A stretch of DNA of 29,832 nt from Candidatus Hydrogenedentota bacterium (GCA_035416745.1 DAOLNV010000073.1:1-29832); one strand, 5' to 3'. Positions 15,800 through 25,006 are shown, counted from the stretch's first letter. Notes: a model not told the origin generated them from the letters alone. Made by a program: numbers and translations.

Positions 15800-17881
15800 A
15801 TGGCGGTAGTGCCGCAAGAGATGGGGCAGACGCGGTGGTCGTTCGCCCGCAACCAGGATATCATCCTGGCTGTTGCGGTGATGGGCGTTCTCGCTGTGCT
15901 GGTGATCCCTATCCCCACGCCGTTGCTCGACATGCTCCTTGCCATAAATATTTCCCTCTCGGTAGTTGTGTTGTTGACCGCAATCTACCTGCAGCACCCG
16001 GTCGATTTTGCCGTGTTCCCGTCGCTGCTGCTGATGCTGACGCTGTTCCGCCTGAGTCTGAACGTGGCAGCGACACGCCTGATTCTCAGCCAGGCCAACG
16101 CGGGCGCGATCATCAACGCATTCGGGAGTTTCGTAACCAGCGGCAGCTACATCGTCGGGATGATCATCTTCGTCATCCTGATCGTCATTCAGCTGGTGGT
16201 GATCACGCGGGGCGCCACGCGCATCTCGGAGGTCGCGGCCCGTTTCACGCTGGACGCCATGCCCGGCAAGCAAATGGGGGTGGACGCAGACCTGAACGCC
16301 GGGCTGATCACGGAAGACCAGGCCCGGTCCCGCCGCCGCCGCATCGAGCAGGAAGCCGATTTCTACGGGGCCATGGACGGCGCCACGAAGTTTGTGCGCG
16401 GCGACGCCATCGCCGGGGTGATTATCACACTGGTCAATATCATTGGGGGGCTGATCATCGGGGTCTTGATGCAGGGCTACACACTGTCCGAGGCGGCCCA
16501 AATCTATACCCAGCTCACGGTGGGCGACGGGCTGGTCTCGCAGATTCCCGCGTTGATCGTATCCATGGCGGCCGGTCTCATCGTTACGCGAACAGCGACT
16601 CAGGAGAACCTGGGAGTGGATATAGGAGCGCAGCTGGGGGCCTATCCCCGGGCGCTCGGTATCGCCGCCGGCCTCCTGGTGCTGTTTGCAGTCGTGCCCG
16701 GCATGCCCACGATTCCCTTCATGGTGGTAGGCGTCGTACTGGCGATTCTGTCGTATCAGACCCGGAAAGCCATTTTCCGGAGAGCGGCGCTCAAGGAAGC
16801 TCGCGAGCTGGCGAAAGAGGAACCCGGTCCGGAAAAAGCGCCTGAGCGCGCGGAACATCTCCTGCCCGTCGACCCGCTGAAAATCGAGTTGGGATACGGG
16901 CTGATCGCGTTGGCTGATCCGAAACAGGGAGGCGACCTTCTCAACCGCATTCAGATCATCCGCCAGCAGATGGCCACGAGGATGGGTTTCATTGTGCCGG
17001 TCGTGCGAATTGTTGATAACATGAGGCTGCGGCCCAACGAATACCGCGTCAAGCTCCGGGAAGCCGAGATCGCGCGCTATGAGATGGTCCCGGACCATTT
17101 CCTGGCCATGAATCCGGGGATCGTCGAGGAGGAAATCACCGGGATCCCGACGACCGAGCCGGCCTTTGGCCTCCAGGCGGTGTGGGTGAGCGCCGAGAAC
17201 CGCGACCGCGCCGAGCGCATGGGGTATACCATCGTCGAGCCGTCGGCCGTGCTGGCGACGCACCTGACCGAACTGATCACGGCGCACGCCCCCGAGTTGT
17301 TGTCGCGGCAGGACGTGCAGAACCTCGTAAACGTGGTGCGCGAGTCGGCCAGCACGGTGGTCGAGGAACTGGTCCCCACCATCCTCACGCTGGGCGAGAT
17401 CCAGAAAGTGCTGCAAAACCTGCTTCGCGAACGGGTGTCGATCCGCAATCTCGAGACGATACTTGAGGTCCTGGCAGATTTTGGCCCGCGAACGCGCGAC
17501 GCGGAAGTGTTGACCGAATACGCGCGGCAAGCCCTTGCGCGGCAAATCTGCGCGGAGTTTGCAGACGAGCAGAACGCGCTGCATCTGGTCACGCTGGCGC
17601 CCGAGTTGGAGCGGGAAATTCTCGAGGCGGTCCGGCGGTCGGAAACGGGCGAATACATACCGCTTGCGCCCGCGCGGGCGGACGAGATCGCGCGGAATAC
17701 GGTGCGGGCGGTTCAGCCACTTGTTTTGAGCGGGCAAGACCCGATCGTGCTGACGTCGGCATCGGTCCGGCGTTATTTCCGTCGTATTGTGGAACGGTTT
17801 CTGCCGCGTATCGTCGTGCTTTCGTACAACGAGATCGACCCGGCTGTGCGGCTCGATAGCGAAGGGCAAGTGAATGGATAA
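15800..17881 (+). CDS. flhA: Flagellar export gate protein FlhA
   Basis: A protein of 693 residues, the usual FlhA length. Residues about 20-330 contain eight membrane helices, with the family signature between them (SEVAARFTLDAMPGKQMGVD, then DADLNAGLI) in the cytoplasmic loop. From about 350 to the end lies the large cytoplasmic domain that forms the nonameric ring and docks export substrates and chaperones. It couples the proton gradient to subunit export. The start at 15800 has AAGGA about 12 bases upstream. It overlaps flhF by 8 bases (ATGGATAA), a sign of coupled translation. No missing key segment is seen. Confidence 0.97.
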   Translation: MAVVPQEMGQTRWSFARNQDIILAVAVMGVLAVLVIPIPTPLLDMLLAINISLSVVVLLTAIYLQHPVDFAVFPSLLLMLTLFRLSLNVAATRLILSQANAGAIINAFGSFVTSGSYIVGMIIFVILIVIQLVVITRGATRISEVAARFTLDAMPGKQMGVDADLNAGLITEDQARSRRRRIEQEADFYGAMDGATKFVRGDAIAGVIITLVNIIGGLIIGVLMQGYTLSEAAQIYTQLTVGDGLVSQIPALIVSMAAGLIVTRTATQENLGVDIGAQLGAYPRALGIAAGLLVLFAVVPGMPTIPFMVVGVVLAILSYQTRKAIFRRAALKEARELAKEEPGPEKAPERAEHLLPVDPLKIELGYGLIALADPKQGGDLLNRIQIIRQQMATRMGFIVPVVRIVDNMRLRPNEYRVKLREAEIARYEMVPDHFLAMNPGIVEEEITGIPTTEPAFGLQAVWVSAENRDRAERMGYTIVEPSAVLATHLTELITAHAPELLSRQDVQNLVNVVRESASTVVEELVPTILTLGEIQKVLQNLLRERVSIRNLETILEVLADFGPRTRDAEVLTEYARQALARQICAEFADEQNALHLVTLAPELEREILEAVRRSETGEYIPLAPARADEIARNTVRAVQPLVLSGQDPIVLTSASVRRYFRRIVERFLPRIVVLSYNEIDPAVRLDSEGQVNG

Positions 17882-19343
17882 AGAAACGCAGGGTTTTCAC
17901 AAATTCAGAGCCCCCACGTTCGAAGAGGCGTTGCGGCAGGTTCGGTCGATATTGGGGGAATCGGCGGTCGTGCTGCGCACCACGCAGGTGAAGGAGGGCG
18001 GGCTCTTCGGCTTTTTCGGAGAGCCTCTGATTGAACTGACCGTGGCCGGCGCTCCAGCGGCAACCCCTGAACCGGGCGGGCGAATCGAGCTGCATTCCCG
18101 GCCGCCCAGCCCTGTCGAGCGGCGCTACAAGGCCCATTCTCCGATGGGTTCGGACCAGCGCGTGCGGGATACCGTCGAGTTCTGCCGCGAACTGGTCAAC
18201 AAGACTCAATCGCGTGCTGAGGCGCGGCGAGAACGCCCGGACGCGCCTGTTCGCCGCCCCGTGACACTCGACACTGCCGCGCGCAGCGAACCATCTGTGC
18301 GGCACACGAAATTGGCTGATGGTTTCCGGTTCAAACGGGAGGAACAACCCCGGCCGGAGCGTCGAACGCCGTCCGCGTTGACTTCCGAGGGCAACGCCGC
18401 CATCGCGCCGTCCCGCTTCACCCGGCTGCACGGAAAACCGTCTGGAACAAATGGTGATACCGCGCGCGACGACGTGCGGGAACTGTTGCGGGTGTTGGAG
18501 GGCGGTTCTTCAAGTGCGGGGTTGCCGACCGAGTTGGCGCCCCACTACCGGCGTCTCATCGAAGCGGGTGTCTCGCCCGGCCTGGCTGCGTCGTTGCTCG
18601 GGGCGACTGTCAAAGGATGTAACGTAGGGGTCCTTCGCGACGAGCGCGTGCTCCGAGAGCGGTTGCGTCTGGAGCTGCGCCTGCGGGTGGCCGTCAAGGG
18701 CGGGATTTCGGTCGGCCGGGACGGTTGCGCGGTGGTCGCGCTCGCGGGCCCGACAGGAGTCGGGAAGACCACTACCCTCGCGAAGCTGGCGGCCCAATTT
18801 GCCGTGAGGGAGCGGCATCAGGTAGCCTTTGTGACCGCGGACACGTACAGAGTGGCTGCTCCGGATCAGTTGCGCGTGTATGCCGACATTATCGGACTTC
18901 GCATGAAGGTCGTGAACGAGCCCGCGGAAATGCGCGCGGCGATCAAGGAGCTTCGCGGGTACGACCTGGTGTTGATCGATACTGCGGGGAGCAGTCCGTT
19001 CAACTGCGGGCAATTGGACGAGTTGCAGCGTATGATGGAGGCCGCCGAGCCGTCCGAGATTCTGCTTGCGGCCGCCGCGAACACGCCGCTGGACGATTTG
19101 CGGCACATTTGGGAGAATTTCGGAAGGATCGGGCCGACGTCTCTCGTGTTTACAAAGATTGATGAAACCCGGCGGTTTGGGGCAATGTATTCGGTGGCCA
19201 TGGAGACCGGGTTGCCGTTGAGTTACCTCAGTGTCGGGCAGAACGTGCCTGATGATATTGTGTTGGCGGAACCCGCGATGGTGGCAAACCTCGTACTGGA
19301 AGGCAGGGACCGAAGTGGCAGATCAAGCAGAACAGCTTCGTGA
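17874..19343 (+). CDS. flhF: Flagellar placement GTPase FlhF (SRP-type)
   Basis: A protein of 489 residues. The N-terminal part starts with the FlhF segment KFRAPTFEEALRQVRSILGESAVVLRT, followed by a poorly conserved charged linker (about 80-200). The SRP-like NG GTPase follows, with P-loop GPTGVGKTTTLAK starting at G292, DTYRVAAPDQLRVYA, LIDTAGSSP, and TKIDE. FlhF recruits early flagellar components to the cell pole and works against FlhG. It overlaps flhA by 8 bases and flhG by 29 bases. Order and overlaps match flhA-flhF-flhG loci of polarly flagellated bacteria, so polar or spatially controlled flagella are likely. Confidence 0.95.
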   Translation: MDKETQGFHKFRAPTFEEALRQVRSILGESAVVLRTTQVKEGGLFGFFGEPLIELTVAGAPAATPEPGGRIELHSRPPSPVERRYKAHSPMGSDQRVRDTVEFCRELVNKTQSRAEARRERPDAPVRRPVTLDTAARSEPSVRHTKLADGFRFKREEQPRPERRTPSALTSEGNAAIAPSRFTRLHGKPSGTNGDTARDDVRELLRVLEGGSSSAGLPTELAPHYRRLIEAGVSPGLAASLLGATVKGCNVGVLRDERVLRERLRLELRLRVAVKGGISVGRDGCAVVALAGPTGVGKTTTLAKLAAQFAVRERHQVAFVTADTYRVAAPDQLRVYADIIGLRMKVVNEPAEMRAAIKELRGYDLVLIDTAGSSPFNCGQLDELQRMMEAAEPSEILLAAAANTPLDDLRHIWENFGRIGPTSLVFTKIDETRRFGAMYSVAMETGLPLSYLSVGQNVPDDIVLAEPAMVANLVLEGRDRSGRSSRTAS

Positions 19344-20178
19344 ATATGTTCGGGGCAGCAAGCAGCAGGCGCGCGTTTTGGCGGTTACCAGCGGCAAGGG
19401 GGGCGTTGGAAAGACGGGCACCAGCGTGAATCTCGCTATCGCGTTGGCCATGCGCAAGAAGGAAGTCGTGGTACTGGACGCCGATCTTGGACTGGCGAAC
19501 GTCGAGGTGCTGCTGGGGCTGAACTCGCTGTACAACCTGCAACACGTGATCCACGGCGAGCGTTCGATGCTCGAGGTGCTGGTGGAGGGGCCCGGGGGCA
19601 TCAAGATCATTCCGGGCAGTTCCGGCATCGCCAAACTTGCCGACTTGGGCCCGAACGCGCGGCAGCGGATTATTGACGGGTTGCAGGGCCTCCAGGAACA
19701 TGCGGATTTCATAATTGTCGACACGATGGCGGGGATCAGTCAAAATGCCGCCGGTTTTGCCGCCGCCGCGGACGAGATCCTGCTCGTGGTCACCCCGGAA
19801 CCATCGTCCATCGTCGATGCGTACGCCATGATCAAGACCATTCGAATGATGCGCCCTGACGCCGTGTTCAGGTTGATTGTCAACATGGCGACAAACGACC
19901 AGCAGGGGCGGGCCGTCGCAGGAAAGCTGATAACGGTGTCCCAGCAGTACCTCGGTCACAAACTGCATTATCTGGGATATGTCCCGCGCGACCCGCATGT
20001 GTCGCATGGGGTCATGCAGGCGGTGCCTTTTATGGTGAAGTATCCGGCGGCTCCGGCAAGCAAAGCTATCGAGACGTTGGCCGACCGCGTCATCAGTCAG
20101 CGAGAGGCGGCTTCCAGCGGCGGGATAGGCTTCTTCCGCCGCTTCGCCGAAACGCTCGGCCTGGCCAGCAACGGGTGA
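19315..20178 (+). CDS. flhG: Flagellar number regulator FlhG (MinD/ParA-type ATPase)
   Basis: A protein of 287 residues from the GTG at 19315, chosen because AGGGA lies about 6 bases upstream and because the product then begins MADQAEQLREYV. This contains the DQAxxLR activation helix by which FlhG stimulates the FlhF GTPase. A deviant Walker A, SGKGGVGKT, sits at 26-34, followed by LDADLGLANVEVLLGL, and IIVDTMAGIS as the Walker B region. It limits flagellar number. An in-frame ATG at 19231 would add 28 residues with no similarity. The start lies within the last 29 bases of flhF. It converges with folD, with about 54 bases between and no clear terminator. Confidence 0.93.
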   Translation: MADQAEQLREYVRGSKQQARVLAVTSGKGGVGKTGTSVNLAIALAMRKKEVVVLDADLGLANVEVLLGLNSLYNLQHVIHGERSMLEVLVEGPGGIKIIPGSSGIAKLADLGPNARQRIIDGLQGLQEHADFIIVDTMAGISQNAAGFAAAADEILLVVTPEPSSIVDAYAMIKTIRMMRPDAVFRLIVNMATNDQQGRAVAGKLITVSQQYLGHKLHYLGYVPRDPHVSHGVMQAVPFMVKYPAAPASKAIETLADRVISQREAASSGGIGFFRRFAETLGLASNG

Positions 20179-20232
20179 TACAAAGCCGGCTGCCGTGTCC
20201 GTGCGCGGAAAGACGCATCTTCCCGGCAAAGG

Positions 20233-21120
20233 TTATTCTGCAGCACGTTTGGCCGCGAGCACGGCATTCTTCATGAGCATCGCGATGGTCATGGGACCCA
20301 CCCCGCCGGGCACGGGCGTAATGGCGCGGGCTTTCCTGCATGCCGCTTTGAAATCGACGTCGCCAACAAGCCGGTAGCCTTTGGGGCTGGCCGCATCTTC
20401 GACGCGGTTCACGCCGACGTCAATCACGACGGCGCCATCTTTGATCATGTGCCCCTTGATGAATTCGGGCACGCCCATGGCCGCAACGAGGATATCGGCC
20501 TGCTTGGTGATGGAAGCGAGTTTCCTGGTTCGTGAATGGCAGATGGTCACCGTCGCGTTGGCTCCCTTGGCTTTCTGAATAAGCAGCGCCGCGAGGGGTT
20601 TGCCCACGATATTCGAGCGTCCCACGATGACCACGTGTTTGCCTTCGGGACTATTCCCCGTGCGGTTCAACAATTCCTGGCATCCATGAGGCGTACAGGG
20701 CATCATGGCCGGCTCGCCGATCAGCAGCTTACCCACGTTTACGGGGTGGAACCCGTCAGCATCTTTTTCCGGGTCGATCGCGGTGACGACCTTGTTTTCG
20801 TCCATGTGTTTGGGAAGCGGCGACTGAACCAGGAATGCGTGCACTTTCGGGTCTTCGTTGAGCTTGCGGACCAGATTGAGGACGCGGCGTTCGGTGGCGT
20901 TTGCGGGCAGTTGGTGCACGAACGAGTTCATGCCCAGTTCCTCGCACGCGCGCGCTTTTCCGCGGACGTAGACGTGACTGGCGGGGTCGTCGCCGACGAT
21001 CACCACGGCTAACCCCGGGGTGATACCCTTTTTCTTCAGCGCGTCCACTTCCGTTTTGACTTCGGCGCGGATCTGAGCGGCGATCTTCTTCCCATCAATG
21101 AGCTTCGCGGTCTTGGGCAT
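20233..21120 (-). CDS. folD: Bifunctional methylene-THF dehydrogenase/cyclohydrolase FolD
   Basis: A protein of 295 residues. FolD oxidises 5,10-methylene-tetrahydrofolate to methenyl-THF and hydrolyses this to 10-formyl-THF in the cytosol. Motifs in order: VGDDPASHVYVRGKARAC with the catalytic Lys, QSPLPKHM (usually QLPLP; here Leu to Ser), PEKDADGFHPVNVGKL, GRSNIVGKP of the dinucleotide fold, and PVPGGVGPMTIAMLM near the end. The start at 21120 is supported by AAGGAG about 10 bases upstream; an in-frame ATG at 21174 would add 18 unrelated residues. It follows fhs on the same strand by 96 bases, so both probably serve one-carbon transfer together. Confidence 0.96.
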   Translation of the reverse strand: MPKTAKLIDGKKIAAQIRAEVKTEVDALKKKGITPGLAVVIVGDDPASHVYVRGKARACEELGMNSFVHQLPANATERRVLNLVRKLNEDPKVHAFLVQSPLPKHMDENKVVTAIDPEKDADGFHPVNVGKLLIGEPAMMPCTPHGCQELLNRTGNSPEGKHVVIVGRSNIVGKPLAALLIQKAKGANATVTICHSRTRKLASITKQADILVAAMGVPEFIKGHMIKDGAVVIDVGVNRVEDAASPKGYRLVGDVDFKAACRKARAITPVPGGVGPMTIAMLMKNAVLAAKRAAE

Positions 21121-21216
21121 GATTTCTTCTCCTTGAGCCTTATGGCCGGAAAGCCGGGGCAGACACGTCTTCACGTCGTTACGGGTGCGTCAATCCCTGT
21201 TTTCCGGCACAACGAA

Positions 21217-22914
21217 TCAAAACAATCCGGCGATCTTTCCCCTGTCGTCGATGTCCACGCGGGTAGCTCCCGGAATGGAGGGCAACCCCGGCATCATAAT
21301 GATGTCTCCGCAGTAAGGAATGATGAAGCCCGCTCCCGCCGCCAACCGGACTTGCCGCACCGGTACGCGGAATCCCGTGGGACGCCCTTTGAGCGCCGGA
21401 TTGTGGGAAAGCGACAGTTGCGTTTTTGCCACGCACAGGGGCAGATGGCCGAACCCATTGTCCGTGATCCACGCGATATCCTTCTCCGCGGCAGGTTCAT
21501 AATCCACCCCGTCGGCGCCATACATTGTCGTTGCGACCGCGTCGAGCTTCTCCTTGATACCTGCGCCGGCCGGGTAGAGGTAGCGGAGGTCCGCGTCTCC
21601 GGACTCGGCGGCTTCGACGACTTTTTCGGCCAGTTCGAGGCCTCCTTCACCACCGTGCGCGTGGACATCGCTGACGGCAACCGACCGTGCGCCTGCTTCG
21701 AGTGCGGCGTCTCCCACCAGTTGGATCTCCGCCGCGGTATCCGTCGGAAACCGGTTGATGGCGACCACGCAGGGCACGCCGAACACGGCCACGTTCTCGA
21801 TTTGCTTGGCCAGGTTGCCCGCGCCCCGGCGGATGGCGTCAAGGTTCTCCTCGCGCAATCCCGGATCGAAGGGTTTTCCGGGGCGGATGGTGAAATCGCC
21901 GCTGTGCATCTTCAGTGCGCGAATGGTCGCGACCACCACCATCGCGTCCGGTTTCAGCCCGCTGTACCGGCACTTGATGTTGACAAATTTCTCGGCCCCC
22001 ATGTCGACGCCGAAGCCGCTCTCGGTCACGACGTAGTCGCTGAGTTTCAGTGCGAGGCGGTCGGCAATGATCGAGCTGTTGCCGTGCGCGATGTTGGCGA
22101 ACGGTCCCGTATGCACGAGCACGGGGGTGTTCTCCGTGGTTTGCATGAGGGTAGGCATGAGGGCTTCTCGCAGGAGAACGGTCATGGCCCCTGCCGCCTG
22201 CAAATCGTCGGCCGTCAAGGGGGCGCCGCTATTGTCCTGGCCGATAACGACGCTGCCGATGCGTTTCCGCAAATCGCGCAGCCCATCGGTGAGGGCAAGG
22301 AGAGCCATCAATTCGCTGGCCACCGTGATGTCGAAACCGGACTCGCGCGGTACGCCGTTAGATTTGCCGCCCAGCCCGATCACGATATTGCGCAGGGCGC
22401 GGTCAGACACGTCGACCACGCGGCGCCACGTCACGGCATAGGGGTTGATTCCGAGGGCGTTACCCTGGTGCAGGTGGTTGTCGATCATCGCGGCCAGGAG
22501 GTTGTGCGCGATCTCGACCGCGTGGATGTCGCCGGTCAGATGAAGATTGAATTCCTCCATGGGGACAACCTGTGCGCGGCCGCCACCCGCGGCGCCGCCC
22601 TTGATTCCGAAGGTGGGACCCATGGAAGGTTGGCGAAGACAGGCAAACGAGCGCTTACCGAGCTTGTTAAGAGCCAGGCTCAGGCCGATCGTCGTGACCG
22701 TCTTGCCTTCGCCCAGAGGAGTAGGGGTGATGGCCGTAACGTCGATGTACTTGCCGTTGGGCTTGTGGCTGAGCCGTTCGATAGCCCCGAGGTGCACCTT
22801 GGCCTTGTAGTGGCCGTAAGGCTCGAGTTCGTCATCCTGAATGCCCCACGCTGCCGCAAAGTCGCCGATACGTTTCAGCGGCGTTGCTTGTGCAATTTCC
22901 AGGTCGCTTAACAC
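21217..22914 (-). CDS. fhs: Formate-tetrahydrofolate ligase
   Basis: A protein of 565 residues. It joins formate to tetrahydrofolate using ATP, giving 10-formyl-THF. Visible motifs: ITPTPLGEGKTVTTIGL (ATP-binding loop), RQPSMGPTFGIKGGAAGGGRAQVVPM, GDIHAVEIAHNLLAAMIDNH, VDVSDRALRNIVIGLGG and GADGVDYEP. I chose the GTG at 22914 because the product then begins MLSDLEIAQATPLK, the usual start of the family, and a GAGGAG lies about 10 bases upstream. Earlier in-frame starts (to 23034) add 40 unrelated residues. Together with folD it could serve formate assimilation, or the methyl branch of the Wood-Ljungdahl pathway if the rest is present elsewhere. Confidence 0.97.
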   Translation of the reverse strand: MLSDLEIAQATPLKRIGDFAAAWGIQDDELEPYGHYKAKVHLGAIERLSHKPNGKYIDVTAITPTPLGEGKTVTTIGLSLALNKLGKRSFACLRQPSMGPTFGIKGGAAGGGRAQVVPMEEFNLHLTGDIHAVEIAHNLLAAMIDNHLHQGNALGINPYAVTWRRVVDVSDRALRNIVIGLGGKSNGVPRESGFDITVASELMALLALTDGLRDLRKRIGSVVIGQDNSGAPLTADDLQAAGAMTVLLREALMPTLMQTTENTPVLVHTGPFANIAHGNSSIIADRLALKLSDYVVTESGFGVDMGAEKFVNIKCRYSGLKPDAMVVVATIRALKMHSGDFTIRPGKPFDPGLREENLDAIRRGAGNLAKQIENVAVFGVPCVVAINRFPTDTAAEIQLVGDAALEAGARSVAVSDVHAHGGEGGLELAEKVVEAAESGDADLRYLYPAGAGIKEKLDAVATTMYGADGVDYEPAAEKDIAWITDNGFGHLPLCVAKTQLSLSHNPALKGRPTGFRVPVRQVRLAAGAGFIIPYCGDIIMMPGLPSIPGATRVDIDDRGKIAGLF

Positions 22915-23103
22915 GATCCAGGCGCTCCTCGTGCGCGTCACTTCCGTAAAGAAAGGGAGAGTTTGATGTTCCGTGGCGTACGAATGCCCCCGGTCAACGG
23001 CGCGTATGATAGCCGAGCCCTCAAAAACCGTCAAATCTGCGCCGAATTTGCTTCACGAATTCCCGGCTTCTGAAGTGACCGCAGGAAGGGAGCCCTCTCC
23101 CTT

Positions 23104-23123
23104 CCCTCTCCTCGGGGAGAGGG
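23104..23123. repeat. CCCTCTCC/GGAGAGGG hairpin repeat
   Basis: A perfect 8-bp inverted repeat (CCCTCTCC at 23104-23111, GGAGAGGG at 23116-23123) with a four-base TCGG loop, preceded by a partial extra copy (CCCTCTCC at 23093-23100) and followed by a second small palindrome around CCGGACATGCCGG. It lies 46 bases beyond the stop of the sialidase gene and upstream of fhs. It could end transcription of the sialidase gene, although no T run follows on that strand. The same hairpin type is a common scattered intergenic repeat in other genomes. Confidence 0.5.
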
Positions 23124-23169
23124 TAGGGGGCCGGACATGCCGGCCGGGGGGGTGAATCGCATCCAAAAG

Positions 23170-24246
23170 TCAGGACTGCCATTCGTGGTCGAGTATCGCT
23201 TTCTCGTCGAAGACCGCGTGCATGATTGTGGTGCGGTTGTTGGTGGTGTAGATGATATGGATTTTTTCGTCGTCGGTCTGGATGGCGTAGGGATAAGCGA
23301 ACGTATTGTCGCCGCCGGCAATGTCGCGCCGGTAGGGGTATGTCTTATCGTTATCGGTGGAGATGGCCACGGTCAAGGGCGACCGCTGATTCATGGAGTC
23401 GTTATACGTCAGCAGGAGATGCCCGTTCTTGAGGCGAAGGAAATCGACTGCCGCGTTAGGATTGGGGAATTCGGTGTCTTTGGCGTCGCTCCAGGTTAAT
23501 CCGCCGTCATGTGATTCGCTTCTGAGGATGTAACCGGTTTCGTCGGGTTCGAAGCCCCCGCCCCGGCGGATGTAGCAGACGAGGTATTGGTCGTCGAGTT
23601 GCTCGACTTGGGGCTGCAGGTTGCCCCGCTCGGACTTGATGCGGTTCGTTTCAGTCCACGTTTTGGTCTCGTGGTTATAGCGCATGAAGAAGCTCGAGGT
23701 CGTGGGAGCGGTACGTTCCCGGTCTTCGCCGGTCTCGTAGTACATGGGCAACAAGAAGTCGCCGTTCTTGAGGAGTTCGGGACGCCCCCGCACCATGGTT
23801 CCTTCTTCGAAAGTCAGCATGAAGGAGTCCGACCATGTCTGGGCGCCGTCGGTCGAGATTTTTCCCTTCACGCGGGCGTTGCTCCAGGTTTCGCCGTACC
23901 GGTTGACGTAGAAGAGCCAGACCACCCCGCCGGGGCCTTGCCAGACGACAGGGTTGCCCTCGCCGCGGTCCGGCGTATCAGCGATGACCGCGGGCGGCGA
24001 CCACCATGGTTCCCCTTTCTTTTGGCGCATGCCGTAGACCGCGGTATCGTCGCCGTATTCGTCCGAGCCGCCATAGTACGCAAGAAAGAGGTCTCCGTTG
24101 TCTAACTGAGTGATTGAGGCGGGGTGTTTGTAAATGCCCGGGATCTCTGATCCGCATACGCGGTAGATCTCGATGTTTTGCTCTTGTGCGGCGGCTGTGA
24201 CGATAGGCACAAGAATCAGCGCTATAGCGTGAATGATTCTCAGCAT
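23170..24246 (-). CDS. Secreted sialidase-family (BNR repeat) protein
   Basis: A protein of 358 residues with a signal peptide (MLRIIHAIALILVPIVTAAA, 1-20, plausible cleavage near AAA-QE). The remainder fits the six-bladed BNR_2 (PF13088) sialidase-like propeller: Asp-box motifs STDGAQTWSD and SESHDGGLTWSD, plus RPELLKNGDFLLPMYYE and GNPVVW. Family members cleave terminal sugars such as sialic acid, but many uncharacterised ones from environmental bacteria have unproven substrates, and I cannot confirm the full arginine triad. The start at 24246 is fixed by GGAGGA about 9 bases upstream and by the signal peptide; the frame stays open to 24426 but that part lacks both. It is probably monocistronic, with a hairpin repeat downstream. 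Confidence 0.82.
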   Translation of the reverse strand: MLRIIHAIALILVPIVTAAAQEQNIEIYRVCGSEIPGIYKHPASITQLDNGDLFLAYYGGSDEYGDDTAVYGMRQKKGEPWWSPPAVIADTPDRGEGNPVVWQGPGGVVWLFYVNRYGETWSNARVKGKISTDGAQTWSDSFMLTFEEGTMVRGRPELLKNGDFLLPMYYETGEDRERTAPTTSSFFMRYNHETKTWTETNRIKSERGNLQPQVEQLDDQYLVCYIRRGGGFEPDETGYILRSESHDGGLTWSDAKDTEFPNPNAAVDFLRLKNGHLLLTYNDSMNQRSPLTVAISTDNDKTYPYRRDIAGGDNTFAYPYAIQTDDEKIHIIYTTNNRTTIMHAVFDEKAILDHEWQS

Positions 24247-24399
24247 GTTCTGCTTCCTCCGGTGGCGCCTGATGCGAAACACGTGTTCTCTAATGGTGCC
24301 TCTGATTGCGTGGCATGTCAACTGGTGTCGGCCCGCCCCAATCGCCGGATAAGAAAGCCCTCGCTGGAGGGACCTTATTGTCTCCATAAAGACAGGAAT

Positions 24400-24435
24400 A
24401 AACTCACACGGAGACACAGGGAACACGAAGATGGA
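24400..24435 (+). repeat. Left arm of an imperfect inverted repeat flanking the GxxExxY remnant
   Basis: This starts AAACTCACACGGAGACACAG and matches, with about 24 of 31 positions identical, the reverse complement of 24845-24883. This CTCACAC-(A/G)-GAG-x-CACA pattern is a familiar scattered intergenic sequence that often frames GxxExxY genes; that statement is from memory of other genomes. The rest of 24247-24399 is plain sequence upstream of the sialidase gene. Confidence 0.5.
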
Positions 24436-24449
24436 ATCCTCCGAAACAA

Positions 24450-24879
24450 AATGAGGTAGGAAGCATCATTGTGGATTGCGCGGTGGCGCTTCAGCGAGAG
24501 ACGGGTCCCGGGCCGTTGGAAACAGTGCACGAAGGTGTTCTTGCGCAGGATTTGGAGGCCCGGGGTCTGCGCGCAGCACGGCAAATTCCCATCCCCATCG
24601 AGCTTCGCGGGCTCCGGTTCGATAAAGGGTTTCGTGTAAACCTCATCGTGGAGGATAACCGTTCTTGTGGAACTCAAATCCGCGGAGAAGGTCGCAAAGG
24701 CGCACCGTAAACCGGTGTTGACCTATCTGCGGTTGATGGGTGTCAGACTCGGCTATTTACTCAACTTCGGCGAGGCGCTGATGAGGGACGGCATTCCCCG
24801 CATCATAAACGCAGACATTGAGCAGATTTCGCTTCGGCGGGCGCTCCATTTCCTCCGCGTCCTTTGTGCCTCTGTGTGA
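24450..24879 (+). pseudogene. Frameshifted GxxExxY-family gene
   Basis: Two adjacent frames together give a nearly full-length GxxExxY protein (PDDEXK_3-like, about 125 residues). Frame one reads NEVGSIIVDCAVALQRETGPGPLETVH … LRFDKGFRVNLIVEDN; frame two, from about 24667, reads VELKSAEKVAKAHRKPVLTYLRLMGVRLGYLLNFGEALMRDGIPRIIN. The break lies at about 24656-24666, where one base too many (or two too few) separates DNR from LVELKS. The signature Tyr of G-x-x-E-x-x-Y is His here, and no good start codon precedes NEVGS, so the gene is probably dead. The family is related to nuclease folds and its function is unproven. It is bracketed by imperfect inverted repeats, which suggests it arrived as a unit. 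Confidence 0.8.
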
Positions 24880-24883
24880 GTTT
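24845..24883 (-). repeat. Right arm of the imperfect inverted repeat flanking the GxxExxY remnant
   Basis: The reverse complement begins AAACTCACACAGAGGCACAA and pairs with the left arm at 24400-24435. The last dozen codons and stop of the GxxExxY remnant read into this repeat. Between here and 25007 there is only a short spacer before the next gene. Confidence 0.5.
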
Positions 24884-25006
24884 CCCCAATCGTCGTGTTA
24901 TTCGGCGATTTGGGGGCTAGGCGAAAATGCTTGAGGGAATATACACCTCTTCGCCGGTGTCTATGGTTACAGGGTTTTGTGTCAAAGGCTGGAAGGATAT
25001 GACATC

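Noticed and set aside
15776..17869. A 697-codon open frame antisense to flhA
   Set aside because: flhA on the other strand is unmistakable along its whole length. The antisense product is rich in Arg, His, Gln and Asp with no domain, as expected from GC-rich codon shadows.
21133..22911. A 592-codon open frame antisense to fhs
   Set aside because: The fhs frame shows every family motif; the antisense product has none.
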